Assembly (NCBI GenBank): GCA_964019135.1
Contig: OZ025260.1
Coordinates: 13,634,254 to 13,698,253 of the forward strand
Reading direction: 5' to 3'
DNA length: 64,000 nucleotides
From: Arenicola marina
Lineage: Eukaryota > Annelida > Polychaeta > Arenicolidae
Shown: positions 1 through 12,382 of the stretch, one piece after another
How positions within the stretch are numbered: the stretch's first letter is position 1
Layout: the number at the start of each line of letters is the position of its first letter
Made by a program: the position numbers and the translations under genes
The notes under the pieces: generated by a model
Told to the model about the DNA's origin: nothing
The model's database searches: none
Seen by the model: the letters and a program-made list of their open reading frames with translations, nothing else

Positions 1-35
1 GAGATCGATAACTTGATCAAACATTTGTGTTTCAG

Positions 36-248
36 GCGCATGACGGCTTGGCTCCACGTCCGTATTCCAGAAGCAGTCGGTCAACACTGGAGTACCAGCC
101 AGGGAGGGAGAGAGGCTGGCGGCGGCAGCAGCAGCGCCCTCTAGAGGGCACGCCACTCACGTATCATCCGGGTATCAGCGCCATCGGGAGCCTGTGGCGA
201 CAGGCAGAACTGTTTCTGGAGGCACCAGGCCAAGCATATCATGATTGA
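36..248 (+). CDS. possible terminal exon of an upstream gene (partial)
   Basis: A pyrimidine-rich acceptor (ttgtgtttcag) ends at base 35 and is followed by 70 open codons and a TGA at 246-248. An AATAAA lies at 422-427, so the layout resembles a last coding exon with a 3' UTR of about 180 bases. The peptide starts AHDGLAPRPYSRSSRS and ends LEAPGQAYHD; it is rich in Arg, Gln and Ser and shows no domain I recognise. The frame enters the exon in phase 0. The start of the gene would lie left of the window. A chance open frame is a real alternative, because the segment also contains a CTCF-like GCGCCCTCTAGAGGGC palindrome and CAG repeats. Confidence 0.35.
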   Translation, partial: AHDGLAPRPYSRSSRSTLEYQPGRERGWRRQQQRPLEGTPLTYHPGISAIGSLWRQAELFLEAPGQAYHD

Positions 249-421
249 TGATGAATGTGAACGATCTATGCTGTGCTGTGTCTGAGAAACGCTTTGTCTG
301 AAAAACAGATACATTGGACAAATTGTACTCAAATAAGCAAAATAATTTTAAACGAGAAATGAACGAAATTTGTCTTTTAGGCCGTCGTCGTGCACATTAA
401 TGCTAAAAAAAAATATTACCA

Positions 422-427
422 AATAAA
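422..427 (+). promoter_or_regulatory. candidate polyadenylation signal
   Basis: AATAAA in an A/T-rich stretch about 170 bases after the TGA of the possible terminal exon at 36-248. It supports that exon only weakly because the surrounding DNA is A/T-rich. Confidence 0.3.
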
Positions 428-2580
428 TATGTAGATCTGTATGTTTCAGAGGAAGTAGTATATTGTTGCTTTATGTAGAACATATTACTCTCTGTAGGCC
501 TATGTCATATTGTGACATTCGGAATGGTCAAGATAAAGAGGAGCAAAGTCTCTGGGAGTAACCTACATTCTTCAAGAAGATGTACATGGGATCTCTCTCC
601 TGCAAAAACGCAGGTTTATACAGGTGCGGTTCACAACTGTCTATTAGCCACAAACGTATTTTGAATAAATTAATGAAATTGCAACTGACAGAAGCAGCGT
701 AATCATGGCTCATCAGTATTATATGAAGTAAGGAGCTATATTACATAAATTATTAAAATAAAAACTTGGCTTGGGTATTAACTTAATATTAATATCAAAA
801 AATGTATTATTTATGGCGGCCATACACATAGTGACATAGGAATTTGACAGTATTTTCAGTGAATATTCTAGACAGCTGCAAGGTTCTTTTGAGTCATCTC
901 ACATATTGCACGCAGTATCATAAAATTCGTATCCGAATTACGCAAAAACCACTGGCTAGGCGCTTACGTACCGCACATAATATTTATGTGGGACGGAGCT
1001 CAACCCCCTCTGCCGGCAGATTGGTAGCGCAATAACTCTCCCCAACTCGACGGGAGTTGTGCCACCATCTAGCGAAGAGTATGGCGGAAACAGGAAGCAA
1101 CTACACAGACCTGCAGTCGCCATTATGGCCGTCCACTTGAGAGGGTGTAGAGCGCACAGATTATCCCCAGCCGGTAGTTAAGCCCACTTGTGTGCGGAAC
1201 GTCTCACCATCCAGTGATTCCCTCAAAACCAATCGATCGATGATAATCGATACCTGACTAGAACTAAGGGGACCTGCCAATAGTACTCACTCCGATACGG
1301 ATATGAGGCATGTGTGGGTTGCATCCTGGGCATTGACCGCCAGACGGCGTGTGTGTCCCGCTTACCTATCGACGCAGCGCCACCTGTAGTGGAGAATGGG
1401 GCACATAATGTAGCACGTGACGTGGTGAAATTGATCTAATTAAGGCTCGATTACGGATGGAAATAAAGAAAAAACGGCGCCAAAAAAGAAATGTTTACCG
1501 TTAGGAGCCTACATCAAATTAAATAAAAATAATTTTTCTGATTAATTGTCGATTTAACATCTTATTAAACACACAGCAAACTTGTTTCACATACAAGTGG
1601 TTGCATTTTATATTCAAGTAGGGAGACATTCGAGATCTCTCAGTGGAAGTAAGTAGAGGTCGGTAGAAGTAGTGTGACACCTGGCTATAGTGACCGCCTT
1701 ATAAATACACCCAGCCCCCTCCGTTTACACGGTACCGCAGCCTCTCAGCTACCGGGGGTCTAAAGGCTGGGTCTGTTTGTCAAACCATTAATCACCAGCG
1801 AGCTTAGCCGCCCCAGGCCTTGCATCCGCCTCCCCCCCCCCCCCCCACCCCCACCCCCACCCTTTTCTCCCACCCATCGCAACCTGTGCTTACCTGCACC
1901 CCTGTCTCCGTCTTTATACCGCAGTCCAGTGCTGGTGACGCACATTGCGCGGCTTAATTAATTCCTGCCCTCCCGTGTTTGTCCTTTCTGGAAGGGCTAT
2001 AAATAGCGCCATATCTGTTTCCCACCTATGCCCCCTTTTACAATCCCCTTCCCTCACCCCGGGTCCATGCCCTCCCCCCTTCCCTCACTCCACTCCGGGT
2101 CCATCCCCTCCCCCCCCCCCCCGACCCCTCAAACCCCACTGTCCAGCGCGCCCCGTCCGATCGGCAAGTCGTCGCCTTGCCTTTTTCTCCAAACTCCCAA
2201 CGGGCAACTGTCCACGCTTGAGTGGCATATCGCAAGGGGTGGATGGATGCCTTGCCTCACCTCGCCTTGCCTCGCCGAAAAGCCGGTCGATACCATTTGT
2301 GCTTGCCCAGACTTAATGAAATTTTCTGATTGATAGCGTTTTCTTCTTGGACGTCTGTGGGGTTAAGGTGAAGCTGAAAGGTGAAGTTTTGATGCATAAT
2401 ATTTAATATATTTTCCAACAAGTGCAACACACAAAAATCTCACCAACACAATAATTGACCTTCGTGCCGGCCTAATTTAATAGGACCGGATTTCTGAACC
2501 GTGTGCACGTTTTTTTTTAATTGTGGGAACGGATTAGCGCCAATGGGAACAATAAAAGAAACCATGTCCCCTCCGGGCTC
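428..2580. other. non-coding stretch, no gene seen
   Basis: No exon-like open frame with good splice sites was found on either strand. Only short low-complexity tracts stand out: a C run and CCCCCA repeats near 1830-1862, and C-rich sequence near 2045-2125. A GCCACCATCTAGCG at about 1060 resembles one half of a CTCF site. Confidence 0.5.
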
Positions 2581-2805
2581 AGTACATTTACAATCAGTAC
2601 ATTTACAATCAGTACATTTACAATCAGTACATTTACAATCAGTACACTAACAAACAGTACATGTACAATCAGTACATTTACAATCAGTACATTTACAATC
2701 AGTACACTTACAATCAGTACACTTACAATCAGTACACTTACAATCAACACATTTACAATCAGTACATTTACAATCAGTACATTTACAATCGATAAATTTA
2801 CAATT
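2581..2805. repeat. 15-bp minisatellite (about 15 units)
   Basis: Tandem copies of AGTACATTTACAATC with a few point variants (agtacactaacaaac, agtacatgtacaatc, caacacatttacaat). Because 15 is a multiple of three and the unit lacks in-frame stops, long open frames appear on both strands (for example a Cys-Lys-Thr-Asp repeat on the minus strand). These are periodicity artefacts, not genes. Confidence 0.95.
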
Positions 2806-2809
2806 TATT

Positions 2810-4160
2810 GATGACAGCACGAAAATAACGTAACCCAAACACCAAAAACAACAGAGGTGGGGGCCAATCCGCCCACACAACATAATTGTTTATTTTAAAC
2901 AGCGGCGGAGGGGCGTGCCTGGAATTTTGACCATCGTTCGAAAGGTGTGGAAAGGGGTGCGTAATCGGTAATGGGACGCAAAGCCCTCTTTAGACCCTCA
3001 ATTTTGTATGTGGGGTTTCCTTTTGCACCCATGGCTGCGTCATGAGGGATCGGGGGCTTCATGGACATTTTCCTATTTGTGAGTTAAAAGGTCCCTTTTA
3101 GGTCCCTTGATAGAATTTTGTATTTTGGCGGCTGCTAGATAGGCGCCATGGGTCTTCATATAATATACTGTTTACCACAAATATAGGTGGCTCTGATGCT
3201 AGCGGTTCTTACCTTAATCAGTCTCCTGCGTCGAGCATTCTTCTTCTTTTTTTCTTTTTTTTTTCTATAATGTACCAAATGAAATGTTTGCTTTGACGAA
3301 ATAAATGAGATAGAATCTGAATCTGAATCTTCACTAGGACGAAGGTCACCACCTTGAGGCCGGTCAACTGCCGAACAGACCCAGCTGACATCGGCAGTGC
3401 GGGATGTTTAATTCCGACCAGCCTCATCTGACACAGATAGCAGGGTGAGGGGGGAGGGGCGGTGTACTGCTTATAAGACGTGGACGTGATCTCTGCCATT
3501 CTGTCTTTTAAGGGGGTGACACCTCCTAGCTCGTATGATGCGGACTGTGGTGGTCATATGTTTTTGGAGGGGAGGGAATACCGTTTCCGATTGCCGCGAT
3601 TGGCATCCAGGAATTCTTGGAGATTTGCGATTAGCTGTTGGCAATTTTTTTAGATCGTATTCGCCACGATCCGTTATAGCAATCTGTGAATTTCTCGATA
3701 TTCGCGACATCACTTTTAAGTTTTTTTTTTTTCGCGTCCGGTCTTGAACAGTCATCTCTTAGGAATTCGATATTGCGTACGTTGCCGTTTCCATGACCCC
3801 GGGCGAGAGTAAGATCTTTGAGTAGCACCCCCCCCCCCCCCCCCAGTTGTCTCTGAGCGTCTTCATGATGCTAATACAGGGGAAGGCCTTGCTATTTCAA
3901 AGCAGGACAAATGCGAGTGCAGCCCGTGCATAGGCGGATCGAGACTCAGATATATTACTACGCGGGTCACATCGTGTGCGAACAAGACTATATATCTTAA
4001 TATACAGCGAAGTGTATCCGTATTAAATCCACATGTAAGAGAAATCTAGAACTTCGCCTACATTTATTAAATATAAATTGGGCCTTGGCCAAAGTTAATT
4101 GCTCTTTTAGTGTCTTGTCTTCTTTCTATCCGGTGGTGCAAATAGAACATTGTGTTCGTG
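2810..4160. other. non-coding stretch with a possible LINE 3' tail
   Basis: No gene is recognised. At 3266-3330 a short stretch ends in repeated gaatct (TAGAATCTGAATCTGAATCT) after an AATAAA-like sequence. This looks like the 3' end of a CR1/L2-type LINE or a dependent SINE; no reverse transcriptase remains. A C run lies at 3829-3844. Confidence 0.4.
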
Positions 4161-4162
4161 CA

Positions 4163-7100
4163 CACTCTACCGACTCAGTCATTAGGCGGTTCATGGAGCT
4201 CTATCTTTAGACGTTACCACTCTACCGACTCAGTCATTAGGCGGTTCATGGAGCTCTATCTTTAGACGTTACCATTCTACCGACTCAGTCATTAGGTGGT
4301 TTATAGAGCTCTATCCTCAGACGTTACCACTCTGCCGACTCAGTCATTAGGGGATTTATAGAGCTCTATCCTTAGACGTTACCACTCTACCGACTCAGTC
4401 ATTAGGTGGTTTATGGAGCTTATCCTTAGACGTTACCACTCTACCGACTCAGTCATTAGGCGGTTAATAGAGCTCTATCCTTAGACGTTACCACTCTACC
4501 GACTCAGTCATTAGGCGGTTCATAGAGCTCTATCCTTAGACGTTACCACTCTACCGACTCCGTCATTAGACGGTTCATAGAGCTCTATCCTAAGACGTTA
4601 CCACTTTACCGACTTAGTCATTAGGCGGTTCACATAGCTCTATCCTTAGACGTTACGACTATACCGACTCAGTCATTAGGTGGTTCATAGAGCTCTATCC
4701 TTAGACGTTACCACTCTACCGACTCAGTCGATAGGCGGTCCATAGAGCTCTATCTTTAGACGTTACGACTATACCGACTCAGTCATTAGGTGGTTCACAT
4801 AGCTCTATCCTTAGACGTTACCACTCTACCGACTCAGTCATTAGGCGGTTTATAGAGCTCTATCCTTAGACGTTACCACTCTATCGACTCAGGCATTAGA
4901 CGGTTTATATAGCTCTATCCTAAGACGTTACCACTCTACCGACTCAGTCATTAGGCGGTTCATAGAGCTCTATCCTTAGACGTTACGACTATACCGACTC
5001 AGTCATTAGGCGGTCCATAGAGCTCTATCCTTAGACGTTACCACTCTACCGACTCAGTCATTAGGCGGTTCATAGAGCTCTATCCTTAGACGTTACCACT
5101 CTACCGACTCAGTCATTAGACGGTTTATATAGCTCTATCTTTAGACGTTACGACTATACCGACTCAGTCATTAGGTGGTTCATAGAGCTCTATCCTTAGA
5201 CGTTACCACTCTACCCAATCAGTCATTAGGTGGTTTATGGAGCTCTATCCTAAGACGTTACCACTCTACCGACTCAGTCATTAGGCGGTTCATAGAGCTC
5301 TATCCTAAGACGTTACCACTCTACCGACTCAGTCATTAGGCGGTTCATAGAGCTCTATCCTTAGACGTTACCACTCTACCGACTCAGTCATTAGGTGGTT
5401 CATAGAGCTTTATCCTAAGACGTTACCACTCTACCGACTCAGTCATTAGGTGGTTCATAGAGCTCTATCCTAAGACGTTACCACTCTACCGACTCAGTCA
5501 TTAGGTGGTTCATAGAGCTCTATCCTTAGACGTTACGACTATACCGACTCAGTCATTAGGTGGTTCATAGAGCTCTATCCTAAGACGTTACCACTCTACC
5601 GACTCAGTCATTAGGCGGTTCATAGAGCTCTATCCTTAGACGTTACCACTCTACCGACTTAGTCATTAGGCGGTTCATAGAGCTCTATCCTTAGACGTTA
5701 CCACTCTACCGACTCAGTCATTAGACGGTTTATATAGCTCTATCCTAAGACGTTACCACTCTACCGACTCAGTCATTAGGCGGTTCATAGAGCTCTATCC
5801 TTAGACGTTACGACTATACCGACTCAGTCATTAGGCGGTTCACATAGCTCTATCTTTAGACGTTACCACTCTACCGACTCAGTCATTAGGCGGTTTATAG
5901 AGCTCTATCCTTAGACGTTACCACTCTACTGACTCAGTCATTAGACGGTTTATATAGCTCTATCCTAAGACGTTACCACTCTACCGACTCAGTCATTAGG
6001 CGGTTCATATAGCTCTATCCTTAGACGTTACGACTATACCGACTCAGTCATTAGGCGGTCCATAGAGCTCTATCCTTAGACGTTACCACTCTACCGACTC
6101 AGTCATTAGGCGGTTTATAGAGCTCTATCCTTAGACGTTACCACTCTACCGACTCAGTCATTAGACGGTTTATATAGCTCTATCCTAAGACGTTACCACT
6201 CTACCGACTCAGTCATTAGGCGGTCCATAGAGCTCTATCCTTAGACGTTACCACTCTACCGACTCAGTTATTAGGCGGCTCATGGAGCTCTATCCTTAGA
6301 CGTTACCACAATACCGACTCAGTCATTAGGTGGTTTATGGAGCTCTATCCTAAGACGTTACCACTATACCGACTCAGTCATTAGGTGGTTTATGGAGCTT
6401 TATCCTTAGACGTTACCACTCTACCGACTCAGTCATTAGGCGGTTAATAGAGCTCTATCCTTAGACGTTACCACTCTACCGACTCAGTCATTAGACGGTT
6501 CATAGAGCTCTATCCTAAGACGTTACCACTCTACCGACTTAGTCATTAGGCGGTTCACATAGCTCTATCCTTAGACGTTACCACTCTACCGACTCAGTCA
6601 TTAGGCGGTTCATAGATCTCTATCCTTGGACGTTACCACTCTACCGACTCAGTCATTAGACGGTTTATATAGCTCTATCCTTAGACGTTACCACTCTACC
6701 GATTCAGTCATTAGGTGTTTCATAGAGCTCTATCCTAAGACGTTACCACTCTACCGACTCAGTCATTAGGCGGTTCATAGAGCTCTATCCTTAGACGTTA
6801 CGACTATACCGACTCAGTCATTAGGTGGTTCATAGAGCTCTATCCTTAGACGTTACCACTCTACCGACTCAGTCATTAGGCGGTTCACATAGCTCTATCC
6901 ATAGACGTTTTCACTCTACCGACTCAGTCATTAGGCGGTTCATAGAGCTCTATCCTAAGACGTTAATACTTTACCGACTCAGTAATTTGGCGGTTCATAG
7001 AGCTCTATCCTTAGATGTTACTATTCTACCAACTCAGTCATTAGGCGGTTCATAGAGCTCTATCCTAAGGTGTTAATACTCTACCGGCTCCGTCATTAGG

Positions 7101-8237
7101 CGGTTCATAGAGCTCTATCCTAAGACGTTAATACTTTACCGACTCAGTAATTAGGCGGTTCATAGAGCTCTATCCTTAGACGTTACCACTCTACCGACTC
7201 AGTCATTAGGCGGTTCATAGAGCTCTATCCTTAGACGTAACTATTCTACCAATTCAGTCATGAGGCGGTTCATAGAGCTCTATCCTTATACGTTACCACT
7301 ATACCGACTCAGTCATTAGGCGGTCCATAGAGCTCTGTCCTTAGACGTTACCACTCTACCGACTCAGTCATTAGGCGGTTCATAGAGCTCTATCCTTAGA
7401 CGTTACCACTCTACCGACTTAGTCATTAGGCGGTCCATAGAGCTCTGTCCTTAGACGTTACCACTCTACCGACTCAGTCATTAGACGGTTCACATAGCTC
7501 TATCCTTAGACGTTACCACTCTACCGACTTAGTCATTTGGCGGTTCATAGAGCTCTATCCTTAGACGTTACCACTCTACCGACTCAGTCATTAGACGGTT
7601 TACATAGCTCTATCCTTAGACGTTACCACTCTACCGACTTAGTCATTAGGCGGTTCATAGAGCTCTATCCTTAGACGTTACCACTCTACCGACTCAGTCA
7701 TTAGACGGTTCACATAGCTCTATCCTTAGACGTTACCACTCTACCGACTCAGTCATTAGGCGGTTCATAGAGCTCTATCTTTAGACGTTACCACTCTACC
7801 GACTCAGTCATTAGGTGGTTCATAGAGCTCTATCTTTAGACGTTACCACTCTGCCGACTCAGTCATTAGGCGGTTCATAGAGCTCTATCTTTAGACGTTA
7901 CCACTCTACCGACTCAGTCATTAGGCGGTTCATAGAGCTCTATCCTTAGACGTTACCACTCTACCGACTTAGTCATTAGGCGGTTCATAGAGCTCTATCC
8001 TAAGACGTTACCCCTCTACCGACTCAGTCATTAGGCGGTTCATAGAGCTCTATCCTTAGACGTTACCACTCTACCGACTCAGTCATTAGGCTGTTCATAG
8101 AGCTCTATCCTCAGACGTTACCACTCTACCGACTCAGTCATCAGGCGGTTCATAGAGCTCTATCCTCAGACGTTACCACTCTACCGACTTAGTCATTAGG
8201 CGGTTCATAGAGCTCTATCTGTAGACGTTGCCATTCT
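4163..8237. repeat. 55-bp satellite array (about 74 units)
   Basis: Units of 55 bp run head to tail without spacers; each contains CCGACTCAGTCATTAGG, GAGCTCTATCC and TTAGACGTTACC. Divergence between units is mostly a few points, such as cggttcatag, tggtttatgg, cggtttatat and gactatacc variants. The same series of five variant units occurs at 4881-5140 and again from 5926, exactly 1045 bp (19 units) apart, so part of the array grew by multi-unit duplication. Units near 6900-7130 are more diverged. No gene is seen inside. The lack of distinct spacers rules out a CRISPR array. Confidence 0.96.
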
Positions 8238-8443
8238 GTCATTTGTCACATCGCAGTGGTTCTATGGTTGTTTGTTTTAAACCAAATAAATACCATGCAG
8301 TACGTCTTTGGAGAAGGGTATTTTCGTTTAATTCTTGAATAACAAAAGTAACTTGTTTCCAAGCCGCAGAAAATTTCAATGTTACATATTACCTTATGTC
8401 ATTCGCTCGTTAACTTTAGGACTGACACTCATACATACACGTT

Positions 8444-8721
8444 CAGGGGCGGATCCATGAATTTAAAAAAGGCAGGGGGGGTCCAAAGTTGCGACCGAGG
8501 GAGAGGGGGGGGGGGTGGGCTCTGACAAAGATTGCGACTGGGGGATCCACCAATTTTTGGACGACCGAGGGGGGGGGGTCCACGCTGCCTCAAATAGCGT
8601 TCTTCCTCAGAAAGGAGGGGGGGGGGGCACGCCCCAGATAGCCTAAATGTGAAAGCCTGAAAAGGGTGGGGGGGGGCCGACCCCCTGGATCCCCCCTCAA
8701 CCCCCCTCCTGGATTCGCCCT
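8444..8721. mobile_element. hAT-type MITE with 8-bp target site duplication
   Basis: The element begins CAGGGGCGGATCCATGA and ends TCCTGGATTCGCCCT, imperfect terminal inverted repeats. It is flanked by the identical 8-mer TACACGTT (8436-8443 and 8722-8729). CAGGG-type ends and 8-bp duplications are typical of the hAT superfamily. The interior is G-rich with runs of up to nine G and partial internal symmetry, and no transposase frame. It is a short non-autonomous copy. Confidence 0.8.
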
Positions 8722-8729
8722 TACACGTT

Positions 8730-9801
8730 TAATATAAATAAAGAGTGAGGAGTAGAAGTGAAGTAAAGGAAGTGTAGTTAAGATATGTTTTCTTTTGTGA
8801 TTTTGAGTGAGGGAGTTCAATTTAAAGGAAGATCATATGGAGTTAATCATTGAGGTTAGTACAGCCATGCAGTGTGCATAGCTGAGCGTAAAACGTACGG
8901 TACGTCAGTGTTACACGGGTCATGCATGTTACATGTAAAAAGGGCGCCGGCAGATTGGGAACAATATTTATCATATCTGTACAGCCCTTCGTCAATACCA
9001 CATATGGCTGGAGATGGTACGTTATATTTCTACTAGCTACTGGTTTATTTCTATATCATGCCAATTGGATCCAAGATATTTTAATATTTAGGCTGAATAA
9101 GTGACCATGCATTTAACTCTGTAAAATCGACAAATTAAAGCTGTTCATACAGTAATTGTTTAATTCATGTACTTTCACTATGCTTTCTGAGTACATTATA
9201 GTTAGATACATACATATGTGCCGCCCAAATGATCCCTGTTTTAGCCTTTATTTTCTCAATCATCGGAGCAGAAACCTACAATTTCTCACGATGTGCCCAT
9301 TTGAAACTGAAGTTTTATCAAACTTGCCGCTGTTATCTATATACTCCAGTTGATATCGAAAATGTTTAAATAACATTTCAGCTCTTGACTATATATTCCA
9401 GTTGCTATCAAAAGTGTTATCAAATAATAAAGTTCTATATGCATTGCCATGACTGTCATTGTCTATTTCGGATGCCTTATTTAACCAAAATGTCTCTGAA
9501 AGACCACAACTATTCTATCCCTCTCTATACGTATACGCGCTCTATAAAGCCCTGGCGGCACACCCCTGTACTAAAGTTGTGCTACCCCCCCCCCACCCCA
9601 CCTCCCGCCCCCCCGGGGAAAATATTGCTGTATGACTAATTTTAAGTGATATAAGATTGCACATAGGAAGTAAACATTAACAGTTAACAATGAATTGTCA
9701 CATTTAACCATCAAATTACATTTATTATATGTTTCTGGTTTTCTGGCGGAGAGGAACAGCCATATGCAGCAAGGTGCGAGGTTGGGCCGGTCCCACAACG
9801 T
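8730..9801. other. non-coding stretch, no gene seen
   Basis: A/T-rich sequence with no convincing exon. A C-rich block (cccccccaccccacctcccg) lies at about 9586-9620. Phrases such as catatgtgccgcccaaatga near 9212 recur near 11414, so 9200-9620 and 11400-11850 are probably two diverged copies of one unnamed interspersed repeat; both end near a 'ggcggcacacccc' phrase followed by C-rich sequence. Confidence 0.45.
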
Positions 9802-10300
9802 CCCAGATAGCATGCTAACGTTAAGTTAACGTTAGATTGTGGTTTGCATGGTTGATACATGGTTGCCGGTTAACTACTGACAACGTCCCCGCTATGTTAA
9901 CTTAACGTTTGCAAGAAACGGTTGTATGATGAGGACCTAGAATGAATTTTGCCTTTAAATTTATTTGAACCAGTTGATACAGGTCTAATACAAAACAGGC
10001 TTTGTCAGCGCACTGGTTAGCGCGAGTGCCTTGTAATGTCGCGACCGGGGTTCAATCCCCAACCAATCTGGGGCCAGCCTTTCGGGAAATACGCAGTGAC
10101 AAAGGGTGTACAGCGGCAGGAAGACTGACTTTTGCCGATCGCTACCGTTTGATATTCGTTCGAAAATGGTTTACAAACGTTAATTTAACGTTAAATCAAT
10201 GAGCAAAATTTAGTTAAAATAACGTTAGCATATAACGTTAATCAAACGTATCTGCTAACGTTCGTCTAACGTTAAATAACCGATGGCATGCTATCTGGGG
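9802..10300. mobile_element. MITE with CCCAGATAGCATG ends and AACGTT-rich subterminal DNA
   Basis: The left end reads CCCAGATAGCATGC and the right end GCATGCTATCTGGGG, exact inverted repeats over about 14 bp. Both subterminal regions are packed with the palindrome AACGTT (more than ten copies), the kind of motif that could serve as repeated transposase binding sites. No transposase is encoded. The flanks (ACGT on the left, GTAC on the right) allow at most a very short target duplication, so I do not assign a superfamily. A tRNA-like block lies inside at about 10005-10072. Confidence 0.75.
10005..10072 (+). mobile_element. tRNA-derived SINE head inside a MITE
   Basis: CACTGGTTAGCGCGAGTGCC resembles a pol III A box, and about 35 bases later GGGGTTCAATCCCC matches the B box and T-arm of tRNA. 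The spacing is that of a tRNA-related SINE promoter. No complete cloverleaf or 3' CCA stem is evident, so it is called a SINE remnant, not a tRNA gene. It lies between the inverted repeats of the surrounding MITE. Confidence 0.55.
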
Positions 10301-10680
10301 TACCTACTGCCTTATAGTTCGTACATGTACCTCTCTGACCACGCTCGTAAACGGATCCCCGCTGATCAGCACGCCCCGGTCGTTTTCATTGGATCTAAAA
10401 CGAACTTACATATATTTTCTTATGGCAAAGTGTTCCAGTGTTAAATCTAGTGACGTCCAGACGATAGACGATGTCGGGCAGAGCGATATTCCCATCGTTG
10501 CTGCCTCGAGTCGCTGACCCACTGTGGTTTAATCCCGACCGGCCATGTGATGACGAGAATGAACTCACCAAGCTAGAAGAGGAGCACCAAGATTGGGTAC
10601 AATGAATTCATCATTTTGAAAATGAAGTTTGGGCGATAATAGGGTTGTTTCGATTTGTATATATTTATGTACTGAAACCT

Positions 10681-11121
10681 CCACGGGCACTCGGTTCGTG
10701 AGATGGAAGTCCTACGGCCTGTGTATACCCTATATATAACTCTGAGGCTCAAACCAAAACACCATGTAAGACTAAAATAGCCTTTAATATTTTGGTGTTT
10801 TGGTTTGAGCCTCAGAGCTTCCTCTTGTTATATATAGGGTATACACAGGCCGTAGGACTTCCATCTCACGAACCGAGTGCCCGTGGAAACCTCAATCGTG
10901 GGTGCGTGCACGGCCACGGCACGGGCACTCGGTTCGTGAGATGGAAGTCCCTATACCCTATGTATAACAAGAGGGTAAGCAAGCTCTGAGGCTCAAACCA
11001 GAACACCAAAATATTAAAGGCTTATTTTAGTCTTACATGGAGTTTTGGTTTGAGCCTCAGAGTTATATATAGGGTATACACAGGCTGTAGGACTTCCATC
11101 TCACGAACCGAGTGCCTGTGG
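10681..11121. repeat. nested foldback: two hairpins forming one large palindrome
   Basis: Four arms of about 85-95 bp alternate in orientation. Arm 1 (10681-10763) starts CCACGGGCACTCGGTTCG, arm 2 (10795-10886) is its reverse complement, arm 3 (about 10917-11009) repeats arm 1, and arm 4 (about 11039-11121) repeats arm 2. The hairpin loops (10764-10794 and about 11010-11038) are themselves reverse complements, so the whole block is also a palindrome centred near 10901. Extra 'cttcctcttg' / 'caagaggg' segments occur only in the inner two arms. It may be a foldback transposon or a long-hairpin small-RNA source; no protein is encoded. Confidence 0.85.
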
Positions 11122-12382
11122 ATGCGTGGGGGGCCGTAAATACCGTGGCAATGCAGTTTCCTCGCCCCATTCAATACCTGACCATCTTACCCATGCAATC
11201 GTCTTCTAACAGACATTAAACTTGTTGCTTAAACCCTTTTTACCGCAGATTTACACAATTTTTATTTTAGCCATCCACCAACCTAGATCAGCAGCTCAAT
11301 TTATATTTGTTATGAAATTATGATAAGTTATCCCTATCAGAAATTGAATGCATAACTGTATAATGAAAAGGCAGCCCCCGGGGGTGGCGCTACATGTAGT
11401 TGGCTATATACACATGTGCCGCCCAAATGACCCCTTTTTTCGCTTGTTTTCTCTCTTTCCTCGGAACAGAAACAGGCTTGTTCTCTCAATGATTTAACAT
11501 CGCCTATCTGAGACTAAAAATTTCTCCCCATCCCCAAAGAACAGAAATGGTCCATATGAAATGGCTTGCATAACAAATATACTACTGACCAGAAATGCTT
11601 ACAATGTTTATAAAAACCTTATCCATACGTACACTACTGTATATGCTGTAATAATAAACCTCTATATACGTTGCATATCTTTCAGCGCCTAATTTGGATG
11701 CCATTTTTTCACCAAAATACTCTTTCGAGGACTAAAAAATCTGCCCTTTTCTCTCACTCTCCATGTGCCATACATGACCTGGGCGGCACACCCCCACCAC
11801 TGTTACAATATAGTGCCCCCCCTGGGAGGCATCCTCTCTATACCCACTGCATAATCCAGTATTCATATAGACTTATAGTATATAAATAGGCCAACATCTG
11901 AATTCTTGAAATCTATCCTACCAATTTCTTTCCCAGCTCATCCAATGTTTTATGTTTTGTTGATATAATACTGTTAATCTTCAACACTGATGTCTTGATA
12001 CATGCTTTTATTCCTTCTGACTAATCTACTTTACTTCACAAAAACTGTCTAAGTAATAAATTATTTTAATATTTGATAGTTTATATTCTGATATAAGCTT
12101 ATGTAAAAAATAGTCTGTGCTAAAGCAGCCAATTTGTTTCATGGCGCCAGTCACTGTTAGCCCGGCTTGACTCCTTACTTTGGCAATCAATGGCCATGAA
12201 ATAAGCAAAGAAAGGGAGAATATACTGGTTACAATATCTACTGTCTCTCTTTGTCTCAATGGCTCTATATGCTGCCTTTTAGGTTTCTTAATAGCCAATG
12301 TAATGGATAACTCTGAAGGCAGAAATTTCTACTCTTATTTTCAGGTACCTATGCCATACCATTATTTTACCTTCTGTTACAG
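11122..12382. other. non-coding stretch, no gene seen
   Basis: No exon is recognised before the acceptor at 12382. The part around 11400-11850 resembles the repeat at 9200-9620. The rest is A/T-rich unique-looking sequence and is probably intron or intergenic DNA of the gene whose exons follow. Confidence 0.4.

Noticed and set aside
4163-8237. CRISPR array
   Set aside because: Units abut each other with no unique spacers, there are no cas genes, and the DNA is animal nuclear.
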